A DNA stretch of 64,000 nt, taken from NCBI GenBank assembly GCA_034440635.1, contig JAOTON010001673.1:435001-499000 (forward strand), written 5' to 3'. Shown here piece by piece: positions 52,100 through 64,000 of the stretch. Position 1 is the stretch's first letter; each line of letters starts with the position of its first letter. A model generated the notes under the pieces. It searched no databases, was not told where the DNA came from, and was given only the letters and a program-made list of their open reading frames with translations. The translations under genes were made by a program, and so were the position numbers. Origin of the DNA: Lepas anatifera (lineage: Eukaryota; Arthropoda; Thecostraca; Lepadidae).

Positions 52100-53084
52100 A
52101 CCGCCTCCCATTCCCCAACCCTCAAAATTCATCCATTATAGCAGAATGAGCCGAGCTTTGGAGCGCCTTCCCGGTGGTAGGGGAAATAGATGAATCTCTG
52201 GGGGACGGGCAGGGGTAATAAGTGTGTGTGTATACGAACGGGGGGTCACCGGTGCGATTTTAGCGAGTCTGAAAAATGTACTTGCTTAAGTGGGGGGTTC
52301 GTCGCCATGTTACTTTGTTTATTTTTTTGCGCCACGTTAGGCTCACAACAACTATGGAGCAGTTTTCAGATTCGTACCTGTGTTTAGACGATGGAAATAT
52401 GCATTCCAATTCGGTTTTGCCGCGTTAGGGGTTTTCTATCACTGTAGCGTTCCTTTTTGGTGCGCGGAATGTCAGATTAATAAAAAGATGAAAGGGGAAA
52501 TTGAAGCTTTTTCTTGCAGAGGGCCTTACTGGAAGCAATAGGACAGTCGAGCAATGGGGTGGGCAGCTCATTGCCGTAATTACGACGAGTATTCATTCGT
52601 TATCACGGCTTTCCTTTTGCCGATTACAAAACAAACACCCTCATTCTTCGCCGTTATGGAACAAAAATACAGGAAAAATACTACGAGTTAGCAAATTGGT
52701 TCACACCCTTTTTTCGATCGCAATTTTCGGTCAAAGCTCATGATCAGCAATGGGCGTGGCCAATCACGACCATTACGATGTTGACCTTACCACACGACTA
52801 GAAAGTTGCACGAGTTGTAGGGAAATTTGTCCTCTAGCCGGCCCATACTCTCCTGAGCCGCCACACCAGATCAGGTAGTAATAATCACACATTAAAATTT
52901 GGTAAAATTTTGTCGCGAAGTAGTGATTGTGTACAAGCATTAGGAGTGATAACGGAGGGGCGAATTCGCTCCTCTTCATAGTTATAATCCGTTTAAGGCC
53001 ATGATTATAAGCAGCGCGCATGTTTTTTATTTCCTTGTTAGTTCTGAGTTCATATTTGCACCAATCATGTCACGGCCTGGGACT
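52100..53084. other. No identifiable feature
   Basis: Mixed unique sequence. The frames are short and no family resemblance is seen. Confidence 0.4.
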
Positions 53085-53790
53085 CGGGGCTTTCTAAATA
53101 GCCACAATGCAAAACAAATTTTATCTTAAACAACGGAAGTTTGTGCCTAAGTCTTTAAAGGCTAATCTTCGGTGCTGGAGTATAAAGGCTCCGGGGCATT
53201 ACCCTTCTCTTTTCCTTTTGGTCACCTCGAAAATGGAATATGTTTAGCATGCCCTTCCAAAATACTTGACGTTTGGATCGGGTGTGCTAAAAGTTTGATT
53301 TTGTCCCGACCCGGTCGAAAGCAACAAAGCTTGTACCCTTCTAAATAGCGGCAACGCAATGCAATTCTCATCTTAATAGACGAAGCACGGGCTTAAGCTT
53401 TCAAAAACCAGTTTCAGAATGCTGCCGTTTGGATCGAGTGTTTTATAAGTTCCGATGTTGTCCCGACCCAGTCGTAAGCAAACAGGCTTGCCTCTTTGTT
53501 TGATCCGGTTTTTTTAATTACACCTATTTTGTCAGGGCCGAGGGCTCGGAGCTTTCTAAATAGATGCAAAGCCAAGTAAATATGATCTTAAATAGTAGAA
53601 GCCAAGGCTTAAGCTTACAAACCAATCCTCGGCGCTGGTGCTAAGTTCAGGGGCTCTGGAGCGTTTTCCTTTTTTTCAAAACAAAGACGCAAAATTTGGT
53701 TGTCTGATTTTTTTAGAATGCTGGCTGTTTGGACCGAGCGTTTTAGAATTGTCCATTTGCCTCAACCCAGTCGCAAGTGGGATGTGCAGG
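53085..53790. repeat. Three diverged direct repeats of about 155-245 bp
   Basis: CTTTCTAAATAG or CTTCTAAATAGC recurs near 53090, 53338 and 53553. Each copy is followed by ATCTTAAA/ATCTTAAT, a GCTTAAGCTT-like segment, TTTGGAYCGRGYGT and CCCGACCCRGTCG or a close variant. Units differ in length because of insertions between the blocks. No coding or transposon ends are seen. Confidence 0.65.
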
Positions 53791-54040
53791 GCAAAATAAG
53801 TTAGGTCGGGCAATTCAAGCCGTAAACTAAATATAGGTCAGTCCTTGTCTGTGAAGTGCGCTATGCCGTGGTTAAGATATGACTGAGTGGGCGCATACAC
53901 CGCCATGTCAGGGGATAAGTCCCGCCTCTCCGGGGGCCGGGCGGCCCCCATTGGCGCATACAGGCAGGAGGGGAGGGGCTTGCGCGCCTGTCGGGAAACC
54001 AGGAGCGCAGTAGATCCTAACGACGGGATTCGGTGGGTGG

Positions 54041-54110
54041 CAGCGACGGATTTATGATTTCTCTTGGGGGGGCACGAAAGGGGGTGGCCGGCAGGCCCAA
54101 GCGCACCTCC
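54041..54110. mobile_element. Solo hAT-like terminus
   Basis: CAGCGACGGATTTATGATTT followed by CTTGGGGGGGCACGAAAGGG resembles the CAGTGACGGATCCA left end at 29805. No matching right end is seen in the window. Confidence 0.4.
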
Positions 54111-54119
54111 ATAACCATT

Positions 54120-56150
54120 TAAAAGAGCACCTATCGGTGCAGTCTCAGGACAATTTTGCGGTGAGTGCGAGTGAGCCTATAACCTGAAGTAAAACACAGG
54201 CCGAAGCGCACCTAATCCGCGGAAACCATTTGGTGACACCCATATGCCTTCGAAGGCTACGAGCAAGAGAAGAATGTCTTTTTCACCTTGTTATTAGGAC
54301 AATAGAGCTGTCTGTGGGAACACTTTTGACACTTACAAAGCTGCATTTCCCGTCACAAGACACCCCACTTCAGAGGGCAAAGCAACAAACAACTTATACA
54401 GCTAGTTACATCCTGGTACCAAATGACGACGGTTTAATTACGTAATCTCAGTTTTATTCCTATTTTTTGCAGCGCTCACGATAGATTAAGCGTTTTGCGA
54501 AACCATGTTACCCTTAAATTTCGCTTGTTTGTTGTTTTGAAACGCGGTTGTATTTTTTTATCCCAATATAAGTATGCACTCTTTTTCCCCTCTATGTTCG
54601 GCGTTGTATATGCTGTCCCAAATTTACAGGTGATTATGAGTTGTTTGGCTAAGATAACGATTATATTCTGAGCTTGTTTTCCCTTCGTTAGACCAAGTAA
54701 TGCACCACTGAAGCTTAATGCAAAGGGATACCGTTATTAACGCTAGCGAGTTGGCTATTAACGAACCCCAAATAGGTTTTATCTGGTAGAATATAGTTTT
54801 AAGTGTACCGGTGTAATTGCATATCTTCCATTTTTCCGAATCTGTTACCCTCTGACGAGTAGGTACCCTTTTGTCGGAACGTACCTGTGAAAATTTCTTA
54901 ATTAAAGTGATCACAGTCTAATTGGTTTGAACGCTGATAAAGTATTTCATAAAATACGATCCCATTCCGTAGTATGCCCTTCCCCTTCCCACCGTTTCTG
55001 TGCTGCTGGCGTTTATTTTTGAAGTTGGTCCAGGTAAAACTCTCTTGCATTTTGTGTCTTTTGCATGTTTCAATTCCACATTGATTTGTATTTTGTAGGC
55101 CCCACTCCCCCTTATCGGTCGGAAAATGGTCTGTAATTTCCGGTTTGCTGAAGATGAACGCATAGATCTGGTATGGCAAGGGTGATTGTTTGATATGTTA
55201 AAAAGTTTGTTCGAAGACTAGGATATTTCCTGCGAAATTGTGAAAACTCATTAGGTTTCCAGTAATATCGAGAATATCGTCTATAATTTTAATATTAGAG
55301 GGAGACGTTGTTCCCAAAAGAATCGTTATTCCTTAATTTCACTTCGCTATTCTACCATAACTGTTCCCTTGGAACCTCCTTATAGCTGGAAGGGGCCTAA
55401 ATGAATATTTTTTGACACTTAGCCACTATATCCTTGCCAAACTCGGAAATTTTCCCCGAGTTTATATTTTTCGACGATTCATCTATGCTCTGAATAGGCC
55501 AGCGAGCGCGCACCCTCTCACTCCAGCTTGAAACAGTTTTTTTGGGGGGGGAAGTTGTTCTTGCTGGGGCACTTTTGCTACACAGGCTGGCTTGAGGAAC
55601 GGCCAAAAATTCCCTACGTCGATGCCATTTAATCTCCCACTCTTTATTTGCGTGCAAAACGTTTTTTTCTGCGACTTGGGCGGCCCGCCCCTCTCTATAA
55701 TCTCATGATTTGGATTTGAATTTCTATTTTTGTGGCTTTCGGTAATCATGCCGTGTTACCGATGTAAACCGTGTGGGAGATAACAAGTGCCATGGGTATC
55801 GTTATTCCACCCTTGATTGCCAGGTCTCTTTGCTGTCAGATATTTAAGGTAGCACTAACTTCTTGGGATACAGATTCGGCGTTTTCTTTCTATAACGAGG
55901 CAATGAAGCACTGGATACAATGTCTAAACTTTGAAATCTTAGTTCCGGTGAGTCTAGCGTAAGTTCAGCAACCAGCTCAAAATCATGAAGCACAGCAAAG
56001 GCTTCAGAGACGGATTTTTTAAGGAGCTGCCTAAGCGGTGCAGTCATGCGACGTGGTTCGAGCCAAGCTCCTCAACAACATTTCGTCCTCTCAATCGCAC
56101 GTGGCATAGTGCAATAAGGACGTAAGAATTATTCAAACACTATCCTATGT
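54120..56150. other. No identifiable feature
   Basis: AT-rich unique sequence with frames up to about 96 codons and no recognisable domain. Confidence 0.4.
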
Positions 56151-56170
56151 GCCATGGCCGTGCCTTTTCT

Positions 56171-57500
56171 ATCCTTCTAGCCTTCGGGCCCATTGGCTCC
56201 CGAAAGAGAGTCATAGCGGCTCTCCTCTTCCTGGGGGTCACGGAGGCGCCGAAACGTGCACTGTGATTGCCCTTGAACGGACTGTCACTTTACATCACTC
56301 CTCCCGCCCGTCTTAGGAACCCGGTACTATCCTTCTAGCCTTCGGGCCCATTGGCTCCCGAAAGAGAGTCATGGCGGCTCTCCTCTTCCTGGGGGTCACG
56401 GAGGCGCCGAAACGTGCATTGTGATTGCCCTTGAACCGACCTTCACTCTACATCACTTCAACCGCCCGTCTTAGTAACCCGGCACTATCCTTCTAGCCTT
56501 CGGGCCCATTGGCTCCCGGGGGCGCGGTGGTGGAGTGGTCAGCATAGCTGGCTTCCACGCAGCCGACCCGGGTTCATGGCCCGGCGGCTTCCCTGAACAA
56601 GGAGCAAGCTGGCTCCCGAGCAACCCTTCCAACAGGGAGAGAGTTGGCGACGCCATATGACCCTGGCAGTTGGTGCGTCGATAAGCCCCAATAATTATTA
56701 TTATACCATTGGCTCCCGAAAGAGAGTCATGGCGGCTCTCCTCTTCCTTCGGGTCACGGAAGCGCCGAAACGTGCACTGTAATTGCCCTTGAACCGACCT
56801 TCACTCTACATCACTTTAACCGCCTGTCTCAGTAACCCGGCACTATCCTAGCCTTCGGGCCCATTGGCTCCCGAAAGAGAGTCATGGCGGCTCTCCTCTT
56901 CCTGGGGGTCACAGAGGCGCCGAAACGTGCACTGTGATTGCCCTTGAACCGACCTTCACTCTACATCACTTTAACCGCCTGTCTTAGTAACCCGGCACTA
57001 TCCTTCTAGCCTTCGGGCCCATTGGCTCCCGAAAGAGGGTCATGGCGGCTCTCCTCTTCCTGGGGGTCACGGAGGCGCCGAAACGTGCATTGTGATTGCC
57101 CTTGAACCGACCTTCACTCTACATCACTTCAACTGCCTGTCTTAGTAACCCAGCACTATCCTTCTAGCCTTCGGGCCCATTGTCTCCCGAAAGAGGGTCA
57201 TGGCGGCTTTCCTCTTCCTGGGGGTCACGGAGGCGCCGAAACGTGCACTGTGATTGCCCTTGAACCGACCTTCACTCTACATCACTTCAACCGCCTGTCT
57301 TAGTAAGCCGGTACTATCCTTCTAGCCTTCGGGCCCACTGGCTCCCGAAAGAGGGTCATGGCGGCTCTCCTCTTCCTGGGGGTCACGGAGGCGCCGAAAC
57401 GTGCACTGTGATTGCCCTTGAACCGACCTTCACTCTACGTCACTTCACCCGGCCGTCTTACTAACCCGGTAGTATCCTTCTAGCCTTCGAGCCTACGGGC
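56171..57500. repeat. Homogeneous 158-bp satellite array
   Basis: ATCCTTCTAGCCTTCGGGCC recurs at 56171, 56329, 56487, 56845 (three bases shorter), 57000, 57158, 57316 and 57474, giving a 158-bp period. The unit contains GGCTCCCGAAAGAGAGTCAT, GGCGGCTCTCCTCTTCCTGG and GGCGCCGAAACGTGCACTGT. Copies differ by only a few bases, so amplification is recent. The third unit is interrupted by a SINE. Unlike the other satellites here it is not bracketed by recognisable hAT ends. Confidence 0.93.
56506..56718 (+). mobile_element. tRNA-derived SINE (56519-56705) with 13-bp target duplication
   Basis: CCATTGGCTCCCG occurs at 56506-56518 and 56706-56718, flanking GGGGCGCGGTGGTGGAGTGG, a B-box-like GGGTTCATGGCCC, the shared SINE body and a tail ATAATTATTATTATA. 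The other satellite units give the exact empty site. The element is 187 bp. Confidence 0.92.
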
Positions 57501-58765
57501 TCCCTCTGGCTACGCTGTCCGCTGCCGGAACCTTCTGGTCTGAACCACGGAGCACCGATCGCACAAAAGGGGAACGTGGGACGTCGGAGATTGCTGTCAG
57601 TTGTTTTATTGCACACTTACCAGGCCGCAACAATGAAGATAAGAGGATCAGGCGGGCTCCGCCGTAACGGAGGAAGTTTTTTTCGTGACGGGGGTACGCT
57701 GTCGATTTGTGGGATACCCTAGCCGGAAAGGGCGTGGGAGGCGTCGACTCATGGCTCTGGCTGGGCCATGGAGGAGCCGACGTGAGGGACGGGCGGTCAG
57801 TGTGGGACTCGTGGGCGGGTAGGGTCCGAGGGAGGACCGAGCCTAGGGAGGCTCCCCACGCTAGGAAGTTGTTTGCGAGTAGACTAGGGCGTGAACGCCC
57901 GGAGGCTAGTAAAATCAAAAGCCGGAACTCGGTCATTCCGGTGGTCCCATGTCCGTCACCTCCAAGCCCTAGGGGCAACGGCTCAGCGACGCATCCCATA
58001 GCATGGTCCGTGCAGGCGGGATTTGACGCAGCCAGCGTTTAGTAAGTTTCTGTTTAGGGAGAAAATGAGGCGGGAAGGAGGAGCACTGGATCATCGGGGA
58101 AGGGCGGAGCTGAGTTATCTCCTGTTGGGCTCTAGCCAAGCCCTGGGAGCTGCGGCCGCCGGTGTGGGTGCGCGTGAGTAACTGGCGGTGGGTGAGTGAC
58201 AGGCCATAGAACGAGGAACGTTTGGTGCCTTAGAGCGTCCTGCAGGTAGCGGGTCGTACCGGTCTGACCGACCGGGGATCCCACCACTCGCGCCCCTCCA
58301 TCGGTTGCGCCTGCAAACGGTAGCAAAGCGTAAGCATAGCCCCAGGTGAATTCGCTCACTTCTTTCTGCCGGGGGATGTGCAGCCCGGCCTAATTAGTTG
58401 ATGGGGCTTAGATGGGGCCGAATCGGCCATCCTCTGTGCACGCCCTTTCACGAATAAATAAGACCCTACCACGATCACGGATAGGAGGAGTGTAACCTTC
58501 TAAATACCGCTCGCGTTGGTCGACTGGGCTCTAGCCGTCAGATCTCGGAAACACCGGGAGGGATATGAAATTGGGGAGGGACTCAGAATTTTTAGAACAA
58601 GTGAGAGGCGCGAGAAAGAATGGCCCTAGGTCAAGGTGATTTATGAGTGCATGCTTAGCGTAAGGCCCCGGTGGTGAGAATGTTTACTGAGGGCATTCGT
58701 TCCGGATCTGACAGTGAGAGCACACGCCAGAACGGATGACGTGACAGAAAAAGGGGAGGAAGGTA
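57501..58765. other. GC-rich unique sequence, no supported gene
   Basis: Overlapping open frames on both strands (57493-57999 minus, 168 codons; 57707-58042 plus) reflect high GC content. The minus-strand frame has a low-complexity Pro/Ser-rich composition and no recognised domain. The block could be part of an unrecognised retroelement. Confidence 0.4.
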
Positions 58766-59966
58766 TTAACCCTTGCCCCGGTGGCGGGTACGAGCCACCT
58801 TCGCCCTGGTGGGGGGGGCTAAAAGAGACCCCCCACGATCTCAAACACTAAGAGAGCTAGAAAAAAGCGCAAAACGGCAATCGAAACCTCTTCGAAAATG
58901 ATATCGAAAATACTTCGGTCATTTTTCTTGTCAGGTCAATATCAAGGTCACCAGAGGTCAAAATAGGTCAAAATCGCTAATATGAGGTGTACTAAGAAAA
59001 CCTCCTATATCTCAGAAGCTATGACAGCTAGAAACATTTCTCTAACACCATTCGAAAGCTCTTGAGTTGTTCTTTCATCGCAGTGGCATTCATTTTCGTG
59101 TCAGGTCAAAGCCTAGGGAGCTACAGGTCACTGAATATTGGGCATATTCTTGGGAATGTCCATAGCCACCCATGTAAAAGGGCGTTTACTTTTTCGCTAA
59201 TAACTTCCAAACCAAACAAGATACAGCCATAGTTGATGCACCATTGCAATCCTCTCGTCAATACGAATCGAATGATATATAATATTGCTATGCCAGGTCA
59301 AATTTAAGAATTTGACCTGACCCAGGTCAACGGTCTGACCCAACTTGACCTGGTATAGTCATGATGTATATCATTTGACTTGCAGTGACTATAAAAACAC
59401 TTTGGTGACAAAATAAAAGTTCTATCTTAGTTTATTTTAAATTTATAGAGTAAAACACCAAAAAATGCTTATTTGACCTAAAGTGACCTTTTAAAGGTCA
59501 CAACTCAAAATTTTTGACATAAACTTCAGAAATGGGCTAAGATCAAATCGTAACCGATGTTTGAAGTTGATTCCATCCATACTTACTGAGAAAAGCTCAT
59601 TTCGTGATTTTCCCTATGTATTTACAATGGGGAGGTCGTGCTCTGCACATGACCTTAGGTCACCAATATAAAAATCCCGGAACAAATGTTGTAGCTCCTG
59701 GTGGGCCCAATATGTGGTATAAGTTTGAACTTGATCGATTAACCCTCTTTTAGTTATGCGGTCGTAAGCATTTTTTGAGGTGAGGTCACTTCACCTGGCC
59801 TGGTGACCTGACCTGATATGACCTTGGGCTAAAATTTTCAGGAAAGATGTAAATATGATGAAGGAACCGCTAGACCAAGTTTGGCGGCGCTGCGCGCCGC
59901 TGTTTTTTATCACTTCGGAAAAACCCGAGGGGGGTCTAAAAAGACCCCCACCCGGGCGAAGGTTAA
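58766..59966. mobile_element. TTAA-flanked AGGTCA-rich element (1.2 kb)
   Basis: TTAA (58766-58769) is followed by CCCTTGCCCCGGTGG. The right end is CCACCCGGGCGAAGG followed by TTAA (59963-59966), inverted and imperfect. A second inverted pair is ACCTTCGCCCTGGTGG with GGGGGCTAAAAGAGACCCCC on the left and the GGGGGTCTAAAAAGACCCCC hairpin on the right. The interior has dozens of AGGTCA/TGACCT motifs, including AAGGTCACCAGAGGTCAAAA and TGACCTGACCCAGGTCAACG. There is no open frame of note. It is probably a non-autonomous piggyBac-like element, inferred from TTAA plus CCC ends. Confidence 0.6.
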
Positions 59967-61064
59967 GGTAGGGGACTGATATAGGGGTTAACGATGCTGA
60001 AAAGTGCTGGTGTAGGCAAAACAAATCCGCTCCCAGAGAGACTGGACCCCTGGTACGTGGAAATAGCCCACCGAGATAGACGATGTTTGAGGCGAGAAGT
60101 CAGTAAAGCTCAGAGAACCACGATAGGAGGATACGAAAGGGCAAGTATTTAAGGTAGCTATGGAACAATCGGTTAGAAGGGGGATGTAAACTTAGGATGA
60201 TAGGTCCGAGGGAAATAAGAGAGTTAGCCGGCACTCAAAGGGGCGGGGAGAGGATTGACGGTTTCGGTGCCGCTTCTATGCGGGTAATACTTGGCGTACG
60301 GGTGGTTAGATGGGCCCCCAAAATCGTAAGAGGCGGGTGGGACCCCTGCTACCAGGGAGGGCTACAAAGCTCGGCACTGGCTGTATTCCCTTCCTGGAAC
60401 CAAAGGAAGGGGTTTTGAGTGGGAGTGTCGGGACACAGGCTCGCCCGTCTGGAGGACTCGGCCAAGCTAGCCGCCATTGTCCACTTCCCACCGTCAACTC
60501 GGCCCGCCACCCGACGGCGCACGCGACGAGCACGACCTCTCTCTAATAAAATTTAGTGTGATGCTGGGAGCGGATGCGACGTCGCCACCATCGTGAGCGA
60601 GCGGGTCACGGCCACGAGCAGCCGCCACGGCGGACCACCGAGAGGTCAGCCCGTACAACAACCACATCAGCGGCGACGACAGGGCCCGACTCGCACCGAG
60701 CGACGCGCCCCGCGACCCCAGCGCCTCTGTCACACTATCGCCCCATCGCAGGGGTCTAAAAAGTGAGCTTGTGGTCGCCGACTAAAATCCAAGCTTCTTA
60801 GATGGTCCCTGAACCTAATACTACATGTATTACAAAATCGGTCTTAAAAGTGGCATAAATATGGCTATAGGGAAGCACTGGCGAGTGCAAGGGGGAAGGT
60901 TCCGATAAAATATAGATATAAAAAACCTATAAAATATAGATCGGGTTTCTCGATATCGATGACCTAAGCCAGAATCAAGTCATTACCTAAGTGATTTCAT
61001 GAGATTATAATTCAGTATTAAAGTCAAAGTTATGATCTGAAAGCAACAAAATTATACATGCTGG
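59967..61064. other. No supported gene
   Basis: GC-rich frames at 60197-60759 lack any recognised domain. The AATAAA near 60546 is isolated. Confidence 0.4.
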
Positions 61065-61400
61065 CCCTTAACCCCAGCCTCGGTGACCAGTATGAATCAC
61101 CTATGAACCCCCCCTGGTGGGAGGGGGTTAAAAATGACACCCTCGTTCTCGGAAACAAAGATAGAAGCGGAAAAGGCCATCGAAAGGTCGTCGGAAATGC
61201 AATCGGCGTTACTCCCGGAATTCTTGCGGAAGGTCAATACTGTGGTCACCAGAGGGGAATAATTCATATACGTCAAAATGTATCAAATGCAGTGCTCTAT
61301 AAAACCTTGCTTATCTCCGTACGCAAAATAGCCGGAACCACTTTCTCAACGCTATTCGACAGAGCCGGACCAGCTCTTTCACTAAGGCACCATCCATTTT
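61065..61400. repeat. Truncated terminus of the AGGTCA/TTAA family
   Basis: TTAACCCCAGCCTCGGTGAC, the CCCCCCCTGGTGGGAGGGGG segment, GACACCCTCGTTCTCGG and the CGAAAGGTCGTCGG segment follow the order of 58766-58930 with divergence. The other end is not seen; a LINE relic begins at about 61417. Confidence 0.5.
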
Positions 61401-61416
61401 CATATCGGTTCAAAGG

Positions 61417-62310
61417 CTAGGGCGCAAAAGGACACTGAATAAAGGACACTGAACTTGCCTCTTGGCAGTCTGGGTCACTGCATTTTTCGCAGGACCGTCC
61501 TGGGCGTCGGCCGATCCGGTTTAGGTATTGTTGGGACCGGCCCCAGTGTCCGGCTCGCAGCTGATGTACATTTACTGCGGCATCGCGGTCATCTAGAGTC
61601 ACTGGGGCTGGCATAAGGTCCTCCTTGATGTCTTTAAAGAAGTTGTTGGGCCAGTTTCGGCGCCATTCCCGGGTGGCGGCGCGTGAGACGGCTTTTGTAA
61701 TCGTCTTCACGTCGGCGCATACTTGGCCTTGGGGCAGGTCTGCGGCTTCCTTGGCCAATGTATCAGGTCGTTCATTGTCCTGTAGGCCGCAATGTGCTGG
61801 GACCCATTGGAGGTAGATTTCTTGCTGCCGGTCGGTTAGGGTCATCAGCAGTCGCCAGATTTCGATGCCAAGAGCCGTGGTATGCTCGGCAGCCCCGCCC
61901 GTCAGCATGTCCAGTGCCGCTCGTGAGTCACAGCAAATGACAACGGGGGTTGTGCCGGCCTTGTCTGCCGCGTCATGAACGGCTGTGAGGGCCGCTCGGA
62001 GGGTGAAAAGCTCTGCTCTGGTGCTCGAACACAGTTGCCCGGCTGCCACTTTTACTTCTAGCGTTTCACCGCTGGGGAATCTGATGATGGCGCCGCCGCC
62101 TCCACGTGAGACGCCTGCGCTGGCAGAGCCGTCTGACCAGACTTACGTGGCTTGTTGTGGAAGCGCCGCTAGGTGTGCCTCGGCTGCGCTTCTCCGAACC
62201 GGATCTGGGGCGTCGCATCTTCCACCCACGCCAACACTGAGGTTGAATTGAACGTTGGCAGTGGGTTGCCAGGGCGGGATGGGTTCAGAGTCGGCCTCCA
62301 CCAAATGGAT
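61417..62310 (-). pseudogene. LINE relic encoding an RNase H domain and cysteine-rich tail
   Basis: The frame 62049-61417 contains an RNase H type I domain: STRAEL (catalytic Glu13), ICCDSRAALDML (Asp41), WVPAHCGLQDNERPDTLAKE (His86, Glu93 and Asp96). It then has a basic linker, HQLRAGHWGRS and a cysteine tail (SCEKCSDPDC). Upstream the same frame continues through VWSDGSASAGVSRGGGGA, which supplies the first catalytic Asp, but a TAA at 62143-62145 interrupts it. A Pro-rich stretch upstream is also open, to about 62310. RNase H after the RT is typical of I, R1 and related LINE clades. The RT itself is missing, so this is a 5'-truncated, nonsense-mutated copy. Confidence 0.8.
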
Positions 62311-63237
62311 TATTAAAAGCTATTAATTAAAACACGTAATTTCACAGAGAGACTTGCCTTTTTCTATAACTAATTTTCCAAATTTGAGTTGGAACCAGTT
62401 TTGCGTTAGCGAGCTAAGGTTAAGGGCAAAATATTGTCCCGCTGCCATGACCGTCCTAACCATGCTAGTAGAGGACGGCTACACCAGAGTTTAGTAGTGC
62501 AAGCCGCTCTAGAAACAGATCGTAAATGTTGAATTATCGTTATGGCGACACACTTTTCTTTTTAAATTTCATAAGTGATTCGAAGGTGCTGAAAACAGCT
62601 GCTATAATCTCCAAAAATAATATTAAAAACATTTACGTCCCTGTCTTTTAGGAGGAGCTGGTAGATTCTGATAGATGCTTCCAAATTCAGACTAAATGTT
62701 GGCACCCCATTTTATCGGCAAACTGCGCTTTTAGTTCATTCCGTTTCATTAGAATTTAACACTGAGCAGGTATCGGACACATTCAGTTTGTTGCAAGGCT
62801 ATATAGACACTTTGGTTTGTAGCAGATGTGATTTAAGCTGTGATAATGCCACACAAAAATAATGAAATTGATTGGGGTCAGTTTGAATCCTCTTCTTTTC
62901 CTCTTTCTTTCAAGGAAATGGTTTGTTTTGTTCCTCAAGATACTGCGTGGTGGCCTATCTTTAGGACTTGGAACTCACTGACTAGAGTGAGTTATTGCAT
63001 GTTGTTTAAGTAGTGAATGGAGTCCAATCTGTGGGGAACCCTCCCTACCTTCCCGAATATCAGTCAGAACTTCAATCTAGGCAGGTAAGTTTGCATTCAT
63101 ACTCCACACTGACACTGATTTTGGTTTGAAGACTGGTTTGTTTTAGTTTGAAGACCAACAACAGCTATATTCCAATCTGTAATTCAAAATAGAGATGAAG
63201 TGAGATTGGCTCAGTTAAGCCTATGCAAGGTTTCAGT
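62311..63237. other. No identifiable feature
   Basis: AT-rich unique sequence with no sustained frame. Confidence 0.4.
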
Positions 63238-64000
63238 CAGGGGCGTAGCCAGGATTTTGCTCAGGGGGGGGTGGCGGCCAAAAATTGCCCTGAAATTCCG
63301 CCAAAAGGACCCCAAAAAATTTCGGCAAGCAAAAAAATGTCACTGCAGTTTTTGCGTCCATTAATCTAAAGAACGTCGCTTTAAACCAGAGAGTTCCTAA
63401 GATATAATCATGGCAAGTCATTTGTGTACCTACCAAAGTGCTTCAGAGCCAATCATGCTCGAAAAGCGAGAAGTGCCGTATTTCTTCCTCTTAGGGAGAA
63501 ATTTCTTTCAAATATAGATGTCGGGGTGTTGCACTGAGGGCCATAATTATGCGTAGAAAATTTGGTCATTAACCTATCTCCTCAAACCCGGGGTTCATAA
63601 CAAAGCAAAACCACGATTATTCTGAAATTTGGAGAAAAACGAAATTTGAGGTCTCAGCTCACATCATGATCAAGAGCTTCTCAAATCAATACACTTCATG
63701 AAGATTCTGAGGAAGAGCTGTGTTCGAATTATTTTCACTGTTTTTGCTATTTTATGCATCCAGGATTCGAGGAGATACGCCAATTAACAACTTTTGTCTT
63801 ATAACTGCCGCCTGCCATATATGGTGATAATGGAACTCTAGCGTTTTACCTACAGCGGCAGCACATCGCTCAAAGTTCTCACTCCCGTCACTTTTCCCCT
63901 TCGCGATCTAGACCTCAGCTGAAAGGCCCTCGGGCATTCGCATACTTCTAGCAGCCTTGTTTTTCACCTGTATGGGGCGGTAGCACACCATGGCAGCCCC
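63238..64000. mobile_element. hAT-like element entering the window's right edge
   Basis: CAGGGGCGTAGCCAGGATTT at 63238 is a typical left end followed by a G-run (CAGGGGGGGG). No right end is seen before 64000, so the element either continues outside the window or is truncated. The interior shows only short frames. Confidence 0.5.

Noticed and set aside
51768..52132. Minus-strand overlapping frames of 77-97 codons
   Set aside because: No domain or splice context; the purine-rich plus strand creates stop-poor pyrimidine-rich frames on the other strand.
57493..57999. 168-codon minus-strand frame in GC-rich DNA
   Set aside because: No recognised domain, Pro/Ser-rich low complexity, and an overlapping frame on the other strand is nearly as long.

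Overview
This window looks like repeat-dominated DNA from an animal nuclear genome, most likely an invertebrate; the species cannot be told from it. There are no operons or ribosome-binding sites, and very little of the sequence codes for host protein. What can be recognised is a nest of transposons, satellite arrays and retroelement relics. One good candidate for a host exon is seen (45187-45365, minus strand). Two stretches (about 39.9 kb and 51.6 kb) look like promoter plus first exon.

Layout. 1-4101 is the right part of a satellite-bearing hAT-like element cut by the window edge, with a second hAT-like element (363-3358) inserted in its array. 4102-5377 is a long inverted repeat with a SINE in its loop, followed by a LINE relic. 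7055-12422 and 24328-28968 are two copies of the same large non-autonomous hAT-like element. Each has 15-16 bp terminal inverted repeats starting CAGGGGCGCAGCCAG and its own exact 8-bp target duplication; copy 1 also carries a nested LINE. A nearly complete pogo/Tigger-type transposase gene with a C-terminal PHD-like finger lies at 13468-15521. 16.3-24.3 kb holds LINE relics, a 34-bp minisatellite, AGGTCA-rich repeats, a TTAA-flanked MITE and a 249-bp hAT MITE.

29805-37679 is a 7.9-kb hAT-like unit with an exact CCTCCAGG duplication. It contains a 373-bp higher-order satellite, a truncated Penelope-like element with a GIY-YIG endonuclease, an AGGTCA-rich block and another nested hAT. 38-64 kb holds SINEs, MITEs, LINE tails, a homogeneous 158-bp satellite interrupted by a SINE with a 13-bp duplication, a TTAA-flanked AGGTCA element and an RNase H-bearing LINE relic.

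The unifying observation is that most of the satellite DNA here sits inside TIR-bounded, TSD-flanked hAT-like elements. These appear to have moved whole arrays, including higher-order repeats, around the genome. The two copies differ in repeat-unit number (2 versus 4). That class of 'satellite-carrying' transposon is the most interesting system in the window. Boundaries, TIRs and TSDs were read by eye; identities to named families are inference from motifs.
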